Positions 45,370 through 58,937 are shown, counted from the stretch's first letter. The stretch is 64,000 nt of DNA from Teratosphaeria epicoccoides (GCA_021401465.1 JADDMT010000114.1:24347-88346), one strand, 5' to 3'. Translations and numbers: made by a program. The notes: generated by a model from the sequence alone, not told the origin.

Positions 45370-46802
45370 TTAGAATGAAACTTGTCTTTAGACTGCCCCC
45401 TCACATAGCTCATTTACCGTACTAGCTACTACGCCGCTGTCTCTGCGCTATAGGTAGTCTCCGAAGCCTTCTATAGTTAACAGCTATAGCTTGTAAGTCG
45501 TCTACATCCTCCTATGCCTTTCCTCATACGCTTAGAGGCGCATCTAGTCCGCAAACTATTCGACGATCTTGTCTTCGACCTCTACGCTCTCTAACATTCC
45601 CTCATACTTCTTGACTACTAGAAACCGAAGTCGAGGCAGCCGAGTAGGTATAACAGTCATGTAGAGTACGAACTGCATAGACTACACGAAACTACAGAGG
45701 TCCGCATTAATGTTATCTGAATTCTAGTAAATATATACATACCTACCTGCTATGTTAGTAGTAGCTAAGTAGCTACTATGACTAAAATATGCTACTGTTA
45801 AATCATATCTACCTGCTATTACTATATCAAATTAGCAGGGACTATAGCTCTTACTAGCATGCTAGTCTCATAGGAGCTAAGAGACAAGTAAACTATAAGT
45901 AATACTATCTCCGCTAGCTCGCTAGACTTCAGGAAACACGGCTAGACCCCCGTTTAGAACACTACTATGTCTCCACGCCCGCCTGCTTAGCAGCCTACTA
46001 TAGCCTCAGAAACGTGTGTCGAGATGCACATATGCACTTATTAGCGCATCTCGTTCCTCTGCACGTAGTACTAGACGATAAACGGCTTGTTCATTGTGCT
46101 ATTCAAAGTAGCTAAGTTGTTGCGGGCTCCTACGACAACGTCGCCAAACTCGCCCTGTAGATGCTGTCTAAACTGTAGAGAGAACTCGTCGTACGATAGC
46201 TCTATGTCGTATGTATTCCACAGGCCTTAGTAGAATGCCTAGGTATACTAGTCTTCTGTCTTATACTCGACATTGACCTTCTTTTAGCCTGACTAATTAG
46301 CGTCTTCTGTCTTTATTACAATGAAGACGACCTTCCTATTCCTTTTGCTCCTAAACACACGGACCCCCCTAAAACTCATCTAAGGGTCGTTAGGGGTCCC
46401 ATTGTAACTGACGACAATTGGCCCGCCGAAGAAAAGCTTATGTGCACCTAGTAGTCTAGCGAGTAGCACTCTAAACACCTTGTTCGTAATTAGGGGCGGT
46501 ACACCGTTAGCCCGCTCCCTCGTCGCGCGACTCGCTATGTCCTCCCCTTTAAAGATCTTCTTGAACAGCAGGATTTTGACGCGTCTAGTAAACATGAAGT
46601 TAGTAACTAGTCGTCATATCTTAGGGTTAACTGCATACTTATTCCTATTCCGGGTTAGCCGCCTAGCGTAGCTGTCCTTGTAGTTGTCATGCTAGTCAAT
46701 TATCTAGCAATTCTTGCTATAGTAGGCTACTACCTGACATGGGCACATCTTGAGCAGGCTGTCGATGCCATAATTGGCGCATTAAGCGACTATGCTAGCT
46801 AT
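45370..46802 (-). pseudogene. MYND zinc-finger protein (copy B, full extent)
   Basis: Homologous to 1-927 but complete at the 3' end. The start codon equivalent to 927 is now ATA (46800-46802). The region 45372-45718 reads LCSFVQSMQFVLYMTVIPTR, RFLVVKKYEGMLESVEVEDK and QTTYKLQLLTIEGFGDYL (Q inferred), a conserved C-terminal helical domain. It is joined to the upstream part through an inferred intron in about 45720-45855 (minus-strand GTAAGAG donor-like, CTACTAAC branch-like, CAG acceptor). First in-frame stop in the last exon is TAA at 45388-45390, a later one at 45370-45372. Total coding length near 430 codons. Confidence 0.65.
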
Positions 46803-47689
46803 TGTCTCGAATAGTAAGATGCAGGGTTAATTGATGTTACTACTACTTATGTGTATTAGGCAAGTCTTCGAAGTTAGTTAATGTAATCGGTAAAGGGTTA
46901 AAGTAGAAGAGCAGTAGTAGATATAGATATCTCTTGCTGCCAAGTGCACGTGCTGCCGCCTAGCTGGCGCACATGAGGCCGTCGTAACTGCTGTCTAGAT
47001 TAGTTAGCTGCTACGTGCCGCTATGTGCTATATGTAGGTAGTTATCGCTCTTAACAAAGAAGCAGCAAACATGGCGACATCTATCCCATGCAGCTGTGTC
47101 TGCTAAGTGCACATGCCGCTGTCAAGCTAGTATTAGTGTAACTATGTCGCGGTTGCTACCATTCCTAATTCCTCCGTATAGTAGTAAATAAGGTCTGTAG
47201 GTCGTAACTACAAGGATCATTTTTTACTGCCTTTTGAGGCAGAATCGCCTGATATCGTGCCTTCTTCATTTAGTCATGCCTTCTTCATTTAGTCATGCCT
47301 TCTTCATTTAGTCATGTGCCTAGGTAGCAGTGTGTAATATTTAACCGAATCTGTGACAGCGTCGCGTGCCTTCCGTTTCTAGCCATTTTTTAGGTAGCAG
47401 CGTCATGTGCCTTCTATTTCTAGTTATTTCTCAGGTAGAAGCTGATAATGTAACGATGCAACGTGTACGGTTAGCGACTATGCAGAGCACATGACCTATA
47501 GCTGCTAAAATACAAAAGAAGCTTAGTGCTTCAAACTTCTTTCTTTTAAACAACTACCTTATCTAGTACTTGGCTTCTTCTTTAGCATCTATACAGATAC
47601 TAGCATACTGACAATACCATAGCATATAAACATTGTATGATTGTATGACGAGACTATATACTAACGCGCTAGTAGAATCTAAACCTACC
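46803..47689. promoter_or_regulatory. Divergent intergenic region, copy B
   Basis: Counterpart of 928-1776 between the MYND and methyltransferase-like genes. Differs by a triplication of a 19-bp unit at 47259-47315. Confidence 0.45.
47259..47315 (+). repeat. 19-bp unit in three tandem copies
   Basis: GCCTTCTTCATTTAGTCAT occurs three times head to tail; copy A has one copy near 1382. Confidence 0.9.
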
Positions 47690-48984
47690 ATGTTAACAAA
47701 TCCGACCCTAGACCTAGAGCTAGCGATTAGTGTAGGTTCTAAGCACGCCGAGTTCGCGGCCGACTACGTCCGTAATACTGTCTAGGCATTAGAAGCCGCC
47801 ATCGCGCTGCAGAAGGCATATCCGGACTTCGATGCCTACGAGGATCTCGTTAACTACGCCCCTTAGGTAGAGCATCGAGCTAGGCACAAGGTGCTCGATG
47901 TCGCATGCGGCGGTAGCCTAATTAGGCTCCTAGCAAGTGCAAAGCTAGCTACGCTAGATAGTGTATACTTCTTAGACTTCTGTGCTAAGATGCTAGATAA
48001 GAGCTAGTAGTACGTGTTATAGCTAGGCCTTAGAGGTAATACTGTTACTAACTAATCTCTAGTACTATGCGGGACTACTAGGGAAGCGTAGACTTGTAGC
48101 GCTTCATCTAGGCGAGGCTCGGTCGCACCCCTACGGCTAGCATCAAGCAGGCTACTAGATGCCCTAATAGCTTTTAGATAGTATTTGCAAAGGGCGTGCT
48201 AGAGATGTTTAAGCCACGGGTCTATTCGGGGCTAATCCGCTAGCTACGCAAGCTAGTTAGTGACAACGGCTAGCTGATCTTAGATTAGAAGGAGCCTGCT
48301 CCTAGCTAGTAGCTACTCTTGCACTGACTAAGCGAGGCTACTTCTATGGCCTATTAAGAGTACACTATAAGAGACTAGGCCTTGTTACTATTACGTATTT
48401 AGAATGTTTAGCACCTCGCCCTACTAAGTCCCGGCTTTGACCGTCTAATCACGCAGTACACTATGATTGCTAGCTAGGACGAATTAGCGAGGGCGCGGAG
48501 ATCTATGCTTACTTTCTTCGCTAAGCCTAGTGTAGCAAGTAAGGTGTTACTCTACATAGACTTTCTAACCTACTACCTGACAGATTAGTTAACTACTCTC
48601 TATAGCTTATTCGTCAAGCAAGTAAGAACCCGTGTCAGCTATCTAACCGCGGCGTTAGAGGTCAAAGTCGACATAGCGCGGCGTGAATAGCTTAATAGCA
48701 AGATTAGTAGTACTACTCCTAGGCAGAGGGGTTTCCGGGTCGAGCTCTTATACACTCTCCTCATCAAGCCCATGGTTACGATATCTCTTAATCAAGTTAA
48801 ACGGGAATTGTCGCGCACAGAGACACGTGCGCTAGAACGACAGGTAGCGAAGGCTCTACAGAAAGGGTAGTAAATATACAAGGTAGATAAGCTAGCTAGC
48901 TGCCTAGACGCTAGCTAGCAGAGAGATGTGCATGCGATGAGAGACTTTCGGCTAGTAGCACTAACTGCCAATCCTGCGGCATGA
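47690..48984 (+). pseudogene. SAM-dependent methyltransferase-like gene (copy B)
   Basis: Same length and structure as 1777-3071 (1,295 bp including the 53-nt intron). The motif-I region VLDVACGG is unchanged at the protein level (GTGCTCGATGTC). More TAGs than copy A, and a methionine after the start is followed by a TAA created from the CGAAG region. The intron donor is GTACGT and the branch region GTTACTAAC is kept. Confidence 0.55.
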
Positions 48985-49353
48985 CTAATAAGTAGTTATG
49001 CACGTAGGTAGAAGACCTGCTTCCGGCCGTAGCAGGCGGCAATTCATGACTTTCTTGAGAACTTACTAAGCATCTATCTCTTAGCGATGTGCCTGCTATC
49101 AGAAAGAAGCTCGCAGCCATCATCGCTAAACACGAGTTTCCTTTCTTAAGGTTAGTAGCCGCAATTCTAACTAATTATACATACATATGCTAACTAGTTG
49201 TGTTTCTAGCTCCTAGCTAAGCTTCGTAACAAGATCTACAAAGGAGTCATTATGTCGCCTACCCTGATTAGCATCATGTTTAACTACGGCACGGGTCAGC
49301 TAAGTAGCCAAGTCGTCAAGTCCACTAGCGCTAGCTAGAAGAACTACGTGCTA

Positions 49354-52300
49354 GGAGCTCTCCTTATAGCATACTACCTTCATCGAGCTTACTAGTATAG
49401 CAGTCGTTACGCATGTCATAATTGTTTACGTTTGTTTCTCCTCGATTAGTCCTAAGTAGAGCTGCTAGCGACGCTACGCTTAAGCGATAGCGGCCCTTCC
49501 TTACTAGTAGCCGTAATATCGCGCTCCTTAGCTGTATTTAGGCAATGTAGCTTATGTTTAGTTGCTACCCTAGACTCTTGTTCCTCCTAGTCCGCATTGT
49601 ATATGAAGTTATAGGTCTCAAAGTCGGCAGTGTTGTTAATGTACATGTCACATCGGCTAGAGATGTCATATTCGTCCGTTAGCATAACATGGATGCTATA
49701 GTAGACGCTAGTAAGCCCGTAGATGCGGCGACCTTGCAGAGTACCTTCCTGTAGACTAGAACGCATCGCTATGATTACTGTTATGCCATGAACATCGTCT
49801 GCTCTTCTAGCCGGATCTTTCGGCTAGAATAGGTCTACGAACATACCTGTGTAGGTCGGACGTTTGTTATGTGCTAGTATTATGTAGTTATAGCCGTCTA
49901 CTATGACGCGCGATTTCTTGTCTTAGAAGGTTACAACATATAATAGGCGAGTAGGCAGCCGGCCCTCGAAGGTAACGACTAGGTCGATTTGTCCATTTCT
50001 GCTAGTAGTCTCGTCCGCAACTAGCGGCACTTCGTACTCCTAGACCTAGAGCTAGTCGTTATAGCGATTGTCCTAGATTCCTTGCTAGTTCGGGGTACAT
50101 CTAATGACGTCTAGCTTAGTTACAGATAGATCGTCAGGATCCTTATAATGCATCTTCTAGGACTATATACTAGCATAGAAAGACACATCTAAATCGTCGA
50201 CCTAATCCGGTCTTCTCTCGATCCTGTTAGGATCAAGACACATTGTATTTGACGTCAATGTTATATTAGACGACGCCCGGCACTCTCTAACAAACACTAT
50301 AGTAGCATGACAGAAGTGAGGCCCTACCTCTAGCCCTATGTGTGCTACTACATTACTAACTATCCTCTATATGTCTCTACCTAGTAACGATTAGCTAGAT
50401 CTTAGCCTTCGCTAGCTAAGGAAGGCTTCGACATCCTTCTGCTCTGTCGGTTAAGGCACTTCGCGCTCCTAAGCCTCTTAACGTTCGGCCTTAGTCTGCT
50501 GCCAGAACGTTAGGCTAGTATCAAAGAATGTAAGCATAGTAATCTTTCGCTAGAAGTACTCTATAATTTAGTCCTCCTATCCGTTCTTCTTGTTAGTTAA
50601 TTTGAATAGCTTCTTAATGTATTCGACATGCTTATGTTCGAAGTAGCTAGTGTCGAGGTCTAGCGCGTTACTAAAGAGCCGTATCATGTCTATGTAGTAT
50701 GTAAGGGCATAAAACTTAGGAAAATTAAAGTGCCCTTACAGTTTACATATATTGTCTACTGTCTTAGGCTCCTCCGCTTGCTCTGTCTACGCTTTCTTCT
50801 TTCTTAGCTCTCCTTTGCTTATGCGGTACTCCCTAAACTCTTCTTTATACTAGTTGCATTAGAACAGGGCGAGGTCTATGAACTAGAGCGTTTCGCTATT
50901 ATGTGAAGGATATTGCGCTAACTAAGAGAAGTCTACTATTGCCCGCAAGAACCGGATAGCGCTATATGCCTTAGCCTCTTCTAATAGTAGCACGAAGACT
51001 AGGAGCAACTGTCGTAGCATACTCTTCTGTTCCTAGCCTGTCTATTAGCTTACTACAGACATCTGGCTAAACACCCGGAGGTTCCTAAATGCAGGCACCG
51101 CCGCGAAACGACGGTCGATAATGACATCTAGTTAATAATCTACAATAGTCTTGCCTTTGTTACTCTTTCTTGCTACTTTATACTAGCCCTCGGTTTGTAG
51201 GAGTGCCGCTCTAGCTTGCTTCGAAGACAGAGGTAGTCGACTCTTAAGCAAATCTCGCGTCTAATCTATAACGTACATTAATACGCCCTTAAAGAGTTAG
51301 TAGAGCACGTCTACTATTAGCGTCTTGTAGATATTTAGGCTAGGGTGCCTAAATGCGAAGTTCTGTAGGTCGTGTATATAGCTGCCCTAGTCCTTCTTCG
51401 CTACTTGCTAGAGCATGATTTGTATTTGCGTGTCCTTATGTATCCGCTATAGCGTAACCGCTTTAAGGTCTTCGCGTTTTTCTAGATCGATTGTACATAT
51501 TGTGTAGTAGCGGTTATTCTTCATGCCTGTGATTATCACCTGTTCTTAGTAGTCGCTCGCATATACTACGATATTTAGGAAACATTGCTATGTCTCGCTA
51601 TCCGCACATAAGACGTCGAGGCCCTCGCCCGCAGCGAGCTTAGTAATAGGGTCGAACATTGTCTTCATGTAGCGATAGTATAGCTCGTCCCTAATGCTTC
51701 CTTTCCCGCCTTTAACTACTAGTAGCATCGCTAGGAGCACGCTGCCTAGTCGATAGTTAGAGTTACGAACCGATCTAGGCAGGTTGCTAATCGTCAAGTA
51801 TACTAGCTATGTAATCAGGTCACCTTAATAATTAGTAACCTGTGTCTTGTTACTAGCAAGAATTAGTAGCACAATTGTTGCTCCGTCTATTCTAAGCTCT
51901 TTCTGTTTGTCCTACTACTAGTCTGCAGAGGCCATGTCCTAATAGATCCGCCTAGGCAGGTCATCTAGAGTCTCGAGGTAATAAGGCGCGTACACAAGAT
52001 CATTCCTGAAACCCTTGTGCCCTATGAGAAAGCGCATAACGTCTTCGACTTTCTAGTGCCTTAGAGGCACCGTCTTGACACTAGAGGTCGACTGTAGAGA
52101 TTCTAATTCGATGTTCGTAATACTCTACTTTGCAATGAATAGTAGTTAGTAGGCACTTACTTCTTAGATCTTGTCCTTAAGCTCTACGCCTAACCGAAAG
52201 CTAAGCAGTTCTTGGATCTTCTGCAGCCGGGGATTCTTGAATAACCGATCGATAGCGTTGCTCGGAATGCCTTCGTGTAAGAGCTAGTATGCAAATGCTA

Positions 52301-53040
52301 TATCTACATTACTTTAGAAGAAGGCATGGCCCTATTCGTTAAGTTCCTTATCTGTCTGTTCGTTAGACCTAGTCAAGGTTATTACTAACTCGGTAGGATT
52401 ACGGCTCAACGTACACTTTAATCGGCCTGCCCGCCATGAGACTACCTACGCCGAAAGGTGTCCGCTTGTATAGTTACTCGCACCTAGTAGACAACAGCCT
52501 ACTAGCGCGCATATAGATTAAAGCCAAGCTATGCTCGCTCGTGACGCTATGTAGCCTACCCGTTTAGCTGCCATTCGTGTCTCTATATCGTCCATCTAGA
52601 GATGTGGCGTCTCTTGTAAATGCTGCTAGGTTGTCGTAGAGACTAAGCGCGTTAATGTTACTACTATTGTCGTCGATTGCCCTAGCTGTCGCTGCCATCT
52701 CTTTCTCTTACATATCAGCCTTATTAAACACAGGCTTAATGACTATGACTAGTTCCTCGTTTGCAACATACTACCTATCTACTCCCGTAGCATCGTCGAC
52801 TAATATCCCCTCCTCGTAGGCGAGGACATCATCTACTAATTAAGTTTCGACTCTGTCGTTCGAGTCTAAGGAGATGTTTAAATCTGACGCGTATTTCTCG
52901 TCAGGTCTAAGATCCATAGTGCTCTAATTAATAAAGTGCTGAAACTTTGCCGCCATGTAGGTAGGAACATGCTAGGCATGACTACTGTGACCTTTTAATG
53001 CCTTGCTGCAGCCTATGTAGTATAGTATGCGCTGTGAAGC
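49354..53040 (-). pseudogene. Plavaka-family transposase (copy B)
   Basis: Colinear with 3441-7130. The core open stretch at 51588-51797 reads TISNLPRSVRNSNYRLGSVL and FDPITKLAAGEGLDVLCADS. Additional TAGs relative to copy A leave only short open frames. Not functional. Confidence 0.85.
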
Positions 53041-53807
53041 CATTGTCGATGTAGTATGTTGCAAAGGCTACGGCGCTCATAGACGCGTTAATCACTATAA
53101 ACACCTGACCCCTAGAAAGGTACGCGTGCTACGCGGGTAGCTAATTGCCGCTCGGACGGTTCATCCTATTAGCCGGCCGTGCGTGGTTAGGGTTAGTGTT
53201 TAGGTTAATAGAAGAATCGAGTGTTATTAGAGTGTAGTAGTAAAGGAGGGCCTAGAGTAGACGAAAATGGATGTGCTAGGAGTATACTAGCGGCAGTTAT
53301 ATTAGCTAACTTATTCTGTCAATCGTAGGCAGTACAAGCGCTATTTTAGCCAGGAATCCCGAATTTCAAGTAGTCTCATATATAAATCTAAAGTGTATAG
53401 TATTCATATGCATAGAGTTATACCCTCTATTACTAGCGGCTTAGATATGTAGCGTAGACGTAGTAGGAGTGCCGCTAGTATACTACTAGCAGTTGTTGTC
53501 TGTCGATTATAAGGGTTTAAAACGTGTAGTAGCGATCTATAGGTCAGACCTTGACGTAGTAGTAGTAGACGTACCGCTAGTATACTACTAGCATTTAGTA
53601 GCCGTCAAGTACATTCGAACGGACGAGATGATTAGTATTATGCATATACTCTATTAGATGAGGCGCTTGTGTAGTCGCTATCTAAAACGATACTACTTGC
53701 GCACGACTACTAGGATTACTCTATCACAAGATTGTAGTTAAACCCTAGTTAATCTGTCATCTTACGCTAGCCTGCGTAGCCTGTACGATCCTATGCCTCT
53801 CTACTCG
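53041..53807. repeat. Transposon intergenic region with hairpin 17-mers, copy B
   Basis: Counterpart of 7131-7899. Both 17-mers are kept (53473-53489 and 53576-53592) although the flanks have mutated. Confidence 0.45.
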
Positions 53808-54368
53808 CCCTAATCATCGCGCATGATATTAATGAAATCGTTACTAGTCTGCTAACAGTTCATAGTCTACTCTCCAAATTAGCTCTATAGCGCAACCTAG
53901 TAAAATCTCATTACCTCTGTTAATCGCGCTAACTGCATTAATCTAGTGCGACTAACCCTGCTATAGGCTTGCCTAGTCGACTGCAGTTTTAAGTTGTTAT
54001 CTAGTATCGTGATAGCGTCGGCAGGTGCAAGAGTTACGCTACTCTTAATTTTGTTTATAGTCGATATAAGTAACTAAGGGTCGTCTTAGTAGCCTTTAAC
54101 AATAGGATTAGAAGTCACGAAGTCCCCTATAATCATGGCCTTATCTTTCGACCTGTAATCTAGCCTGATAAACCTAGCTATCTTGTTAAATCTGCCTAGG
54201 ATGTGACCGTTCTCTACTACCTACTAGAGATACTAGTCAAAGTCAGTACATGTTAGGCAAAGAAACGGTTACCTTGCGCGTATAGGCTCGAGTATCCTGT
54301 TCCTATATGCGTGTCTCAAGTGCCACAATTATTAGGACCCTAGCGTCTAGATCATGCCTACTATAGAT
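53808..54368 (-). pseudogene. SNF2-type helicase C-terminal-like fragment (copy B)
   Basis: Homologous to 7900-8460, further mutated; the LLIS-like strand and the Q..SRV motif region remain recognisable only by comparison with copy A. Confidence 0.35.
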
Positions 54369-54575
54369 AGTATCGTAGCAGACTAGTAGATAGACAATGC
54401 GGCGTCGCATATATAACGGCTACGGCTATAGCGATAAGGTACGAAAAGCGCGGAAGGGTCCGCCGCATCTTTCATCTGAAGTTAGCCAAGAGACTAACAA
54501 GTATAAACAACGCGTGTTTCGAGTAATCCTGACATCTGTAATTCAAACAGACACGATATAGGCATAGCCCGAACG

Positions 54576-54947
54576 ATGAGTGTACGTGTTTCCTCGACAA
54601 GAACCTCTATGACCTAGCGCGGCACGATTCACAAACCTAAGGCGCCGCAGCAGCAGAGTATAGGCATAATCGAAGCGGGCCTTACACTTCGACACAACGA
54701 TTACCTACGCCTGTATGCTACGTTAGAAGAACGGATAGAGCAGCTTAGCCTACTTAGCCGAATTGCGCGGTCGATAGTAGCGAAGGAGCGCATGTTCTAG
54801 GAAACAAGCGCCTTCTTTAGTAGTAGCAGGGAATTGCAACTCAAATTCCCGGCGATAGTAGAGGCGTTATAGACACGAGTAGGGGAGGTCAGTTTTCGGC
54901 ATCTACTATACAAGATATCGTCAAACTATCGGCGGCAGACAGTCTAG
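54576..54947 (+). pseudogene. Small helical protein gene (copy B)
   Basis: Same 124-codon span as 8666-9037, with extra TAGs. Conservation of length in both copies supports an original gene. The spacer 54948-55519 downstream keeps the perfect 10-bp hairpin seen at 9300-9328. Confidence 0.4.
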
Positions 54948-55519
54948 AAGTCGACAATTACCTAGGGTTAACACAAAGGTAGTATGGCTGTTATAGTTTA
55001 AACATGGCTTAAAGGCCTTTAGAACAATACGTACAGGATATTCTCTCGTATGCAGAACGAATCTTACTACTGTATACGCAGGATCTACCGCAGAGTAACT
55101 ACCTCTGTTAGGCTATGTCATATAGGTAGACGTGCTATATAGCGCGGATGTTTCGTAGTACCTATACTAGCTATCATTGAAGAATTAATGCTAACCGAGG
55201 CTAGTTCTACTAGCGGTATTTTAATAGCATACCGCTAGCAAGCTAAAAGTACCGCCGGCTAATAAGGGAAGCGTAATTTTAGGGGTAGCCGAATTTAGAT
55301 GACACTCGCACGTCGCAAGATACTGTAAACATCGCGTCCTCTCCTTCTTCTGCATTAATAGACGCTACGTAGCTACATTAGATAGTAACTCGTAGTATGT
55401 GCATATTTACATGCTATAGATATTATCCTTTACTAACCTGCTACTAGACCTACATGACTAAGAAGGATATACTACGCTCTGTTCTCTGCCGATCCTTTAA
55501 GTCGCGTCCTTCTTTAATC

Positions 55520-56846
55520 ATGCCTTCGAAGAAAGACAGACAACAGAGGTCACGTTCCGCATTATCTAGCGGCGGTTCGAATTACAATCTAGCGAATAAT
55601 TTAGAAGACCTGCTAAGCAACGATGGCGATAGTGTAGACAACGGCAACAAGGAGATAGCTAACTAGGAGCATGAGGATTTTACAGTGCCTAAAGCCTATA
55701 CGAAGGCGACTAATGTAAGAAACTACCCGCATATAGCGGCCATGCTAACATGCATATAGACGACGACATACTAGTCACGAAGAGACTAGACGCATAAGCG
55801 GTCATCCTTACCGCTAAGGCGGAATCGGCCGTATAAGAGGCTTTAGTCATTGTCTCGCGACGCGCGACGAGAGAGTAGCAGACCTAAGAATGACAGGGTA
55901 AAGACATAGCAGCTAAGCATCTGTCGAGGCTATTACAATAGCCGACCTACTAATTACGGGAGCGACGGCAACAGTTAAAACTACCGCAACAGCGAGTCTC
56001 GTAGCCGCTAGGGCGATAGTAGTAGTCAAAGTCAGTCCGGGAGCTAGTCGAGCAGCCGTCGAGGCCATAATAGTAGCTAGACTACAAACTCCGACTAAGG
56101 ATACGACTACTCTAGCAGCGAAGATATACGTAGTAGCCCTCCTATACATAAAGACAAGTTAATTGAGCCTTTGCTTGTCAAAGTCTAAGAACTCTCGTAG
56201 ATAGACGCTTCACGAGAGTAGAAGGGCATTTCTATGCTATACCCTACAGCTCCTACTTACTAGCTAAGTTGTAAGCATGTTGTAATGGACTAGTAGCTCG
56301 TAGCGCGTAACATGCTAGGGATAAAAGGTCGAGTTAGCTCGAGGCTAGACAACGTAGATTTAGATACTATAAGTACCTACGTAGGTCCTATAAGGAGGTA
56401 CTAATGTTAGAGGCGTAGATAAGGCAGAGGTTGCGTTAGTGTCGTAACAACTACACGAATAGGGTTAGAGAAGCTATACTCGCATAGTCCGGCAAGGTAG
56501 ACGATAAGCAGGGTTTAAAGGACTAGGCTGCGGACATGTTAATAGAAAGCAGATTCGAATGCGAGAACGAAGAAGAGATAAGGAGAGAAGGCTTAGATGT
56601 CGTCGAAAGCGCTAACATGTCACAGGACTAGAGGTTTCTTAGCCCGCTCGTGATCTTTTGTATAAAGAAGGCGTTCTTCTAGTTTAATTAGAAACTAGCA
56701 TGGAATCCTTTAGAGTTACGCGAGGTAAACGCTTTCATGTTAAACAGCGTGTGTGCTACTATTACATACCTACTAGCCTAGATCAGAAATGGCCCTTCTA
56801 AGTTCAAGACAAAGGCTAGCAAGACAAGATAGGTTCCGGTTAGCGG
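55520..56846 (+). pseudogene. DUF6532-like hypothetical gene (copy B, truncated)
   Basis: Homologous to 9609-10943 starting at ATG 55520. The low-complexity N-terminus and the helical region up to about LLAQIRN are present. The gene is cut at about 56847 by the LTR of another element, so its C-terminal part lies beyond the nest. Confidence 0.4.
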
Positions 56847-57259
56847 TGTCGATTAATACGGTGATACTAGGGGGCTATTAGAGCCGCATGGGTTCTAATG
56901 CCCGCCCTTAGCATGCAGTGACCCTGCTACACATAGCAAGGGGGTCCTTCGTACATACGTTAGCTTGTATGTCGTCCAAGTAGGATTAGTAGTCGACGTA
57001 AGATGCCCCTACGCCGCTGACCCTACGGTACCCCTACGGGGTTAGGCTCAGACATGCTTTCCCTAATTAGGGGGCGTCGGGGGTTATAAGCACCTCTAGC
57101 GCTACCTCTGCGATAAGCAGAAAGCAGCGCTATCTTGTACCTATCGAAAGGTCGGATTACTCTGTCACACTACGAGATATTTTCATATTATATAGCATAT
57201 ATCTATATTAGTTCTACTTTCTCCCCCCTGCTTTGCAGTCTAGCAGAGAATACTATAAT
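56847..57259 (+). repeat. 5' LTR and leader of a second gypsy family (element G)
   Basis: Homology to copy A stops at GTGTC (56847-56850), and a new sequence beginning TGTCGATTAATACGG starts. It has LTR-like features: TG start, GGGG/CCCC-rich repeats (CCCCTACGGGG near 57030) and a TATA-rich stretch near 57185-57215 followed by a gag start at 57260. The LTR's 3' boundary was not identified; TCTGTCACA at about 57161-57169 is one possibility. Confidence 0.5.
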
Positions 57260-58490
57260 ATGTCTAGAGTACTACGAACTCGTACCTAACGCGTAGCAAG
57301 CGCCATCCCGACTACCTGCGATAGCAAAGCTAGTCTAAGTAACTAGCCCGTAGAAGTACCCCCTACGAGCGACACCGTATCAAGCGACGGTTCCGCTAGA
57401 GGCTAACTACGTAGCAGACAAGGTAATAGACCCCCCGTACAGGGACTGCAGCTAACCCTGACTATCGACCCGGGCCTTATAGCCATGATTATTAATTAGG
57501 TCCCGAACTGCCTCGCGGACTAGAACTGTAGCCGTACCCCTTCTAGCAGTAATAACAGTGAGGACGACGAAGACGTCGCTATAAGCGGTACTAATAAACT
57601 AGCGGACGAAGAAATCTAGCGAGATTTCACGCTAGGGACCCGCTAAGACAACTTGCTAGCTAGCGCAGACTCTCCGCGTGTACCTGCGAACCTAGTGCCT
57701 GACTTCGGGGCTATAGTAGGCTAACTAGGAGGCAGTTATAACGCATGTAACCTGAAGCCGTTCAAGGGAGACACCTTGAAGGAGGCTCGAACTTTCTTGT
57801 AGGCATGTAAGGCAGTTTTTGTGCTTAACCTACGCGGATATTCCACGGAGGGCAAGCGAGTCGCCTTTAGTGTAATGTGGCTTGAAGAGGATAAGGAACC
57901 TCGTAATAATTAGCATGAGCGGTATGACCTTATACGGGTCTACGACAGAACGTATACATAGGCGGACTTTCGCTAGTTCTATGTCGACTAGGTCGAGGAT
58001 CCGGGGAACCGCGCCCTTACTATGTCTGTCAAGTATGAGAAGGCCAAGCAGAGGAAGGGACAAACAACCTCTAGCTTCGCTACCTACCTCGCTACGCTCG
58101 AGAGACGGATGCTACCCTATACTAAGACGTAACGCGAGCGGTACCTACTCGTCAAACTTAATGACGATCTTCAGAATACGATCATGACTTTTCATGAACT
58201 TCTGACAACTTGGCAAGACCTCGTGTCCCTTGCGACACGTATAGAGATTACCTTAAAGCAAAATGAGAAATCGGGCAGCAAGGATAATAAGTGTCTAAGC
58301 CCCGAAGACCTACTAAAGGGCTGCTGTTACAAGCGCCCTAAGGGTCACGCCTAATGCGGTAGTTCATTCCGGAGGAGCAAGCCCTCTAAGCCTAAAGATA
58401 GTAGCGAGAAGCCTCCGAGTAGCTGCTACATCTGTGGAGCGAGAGACTATTAGGCGGCTCGCTATCCTAAGCGAAGCGATAGGAAGAAGG
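57260..58490 (+). pseudogene. Gag of a second Ty3/gypsy family (element G)
   Basis: ATG at 57260 (MSRVLRTRT) opens one frame of about 410 codons with TAGs at Q/W sites. Segments KPFKGDTLKEARTFL, AFSVMWLEEDKEPRNN, FATYLATLERRMLPYT and FHELLTTWQDLVSLATRIE are typical of retrotransposon capsid. A degenerate zinc knuckle, CYICGARDY then AARYPKRSDRKK, ends the preserved part: the knuckle His is Tyr and the last Cys is Arg. The N-terminal 160 residues are low complexity (SSSNNSEDDEDVAI). Pol is missing because element 3 is inserted at 58491. Confidence 0.75.
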
Positions 58491-58937
58491 TGTCATAGAT
58501 GTCATAAGTTACGAGTACTATAGGATGAATCAGAGCACTAGGGTCTAAGTCATACTAGATGAGTAGAAGAAGGGATCTGTCACGTGGGGACAGACCCTAG
58601 GATCTGTAGGGTAAGGCTACAGATCTATAGGCTACGTAGGAGGAAGGATCTGTTACGTGAGGATAGACCCCGGGATCTGTAGGGTTAGCCTACAGATCTA
58701 CAGACACGGATCTGTTAGGTCTGTCGACAGATCCTACAAGAGCTGCCTAGTCTCTCTAGTATATAGGGATAGCTTCAGGATAGGTAGTTAGGAGCTTCGT
58801 GCTTAATTCTTAATTTAATCCTCTCTTGCTTAGAGGAGAGTTAGTTACAAGGTCAACTGCTATTGTCGATATTCTTCACGAGCTTAACAAGCCTAACACC
58901 TGATCCCCTTCCTGCTATTAGCACCTACCTTATGACA
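58491..58937 (+). repeat. 5' LTR of gypsy element 3
   Basis: Reverse complement of the element 2 LTRs, with the two hairpin modules at about 58605-58700. Confidence 0.9.

Larger units (their letters stand above)
45045..56846 (-). mobile_element. Plavaka-type DNA transposon, copy B (right part interrupted)
   Basis: From 45876 to about 56846 this is colinear with 1-10943. The left 830 bp, absent from copy A because of the window start, contain the MYND gene's 3' part, subterminal repeats and the left terminal inverted repeat. At about 56847 it is interrupted by an LTR. It shows more TAG/TAA stops than copy A and a lost MYND start codon. Differences are overwhelmingly C/T and G/A. Short indels exist, such as a 19-bp unit in three copies here and one in A. 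Confidence 0.85.

Noticed and set aside
45045..56846. Starship captain (DUF3435) at the element's edge
   Set aside because: No tyrosine-recombinase pattern (R...H-x-x-R...Y) was recognised on either strand near the ends; the transposase motifs are of Plavaka type.
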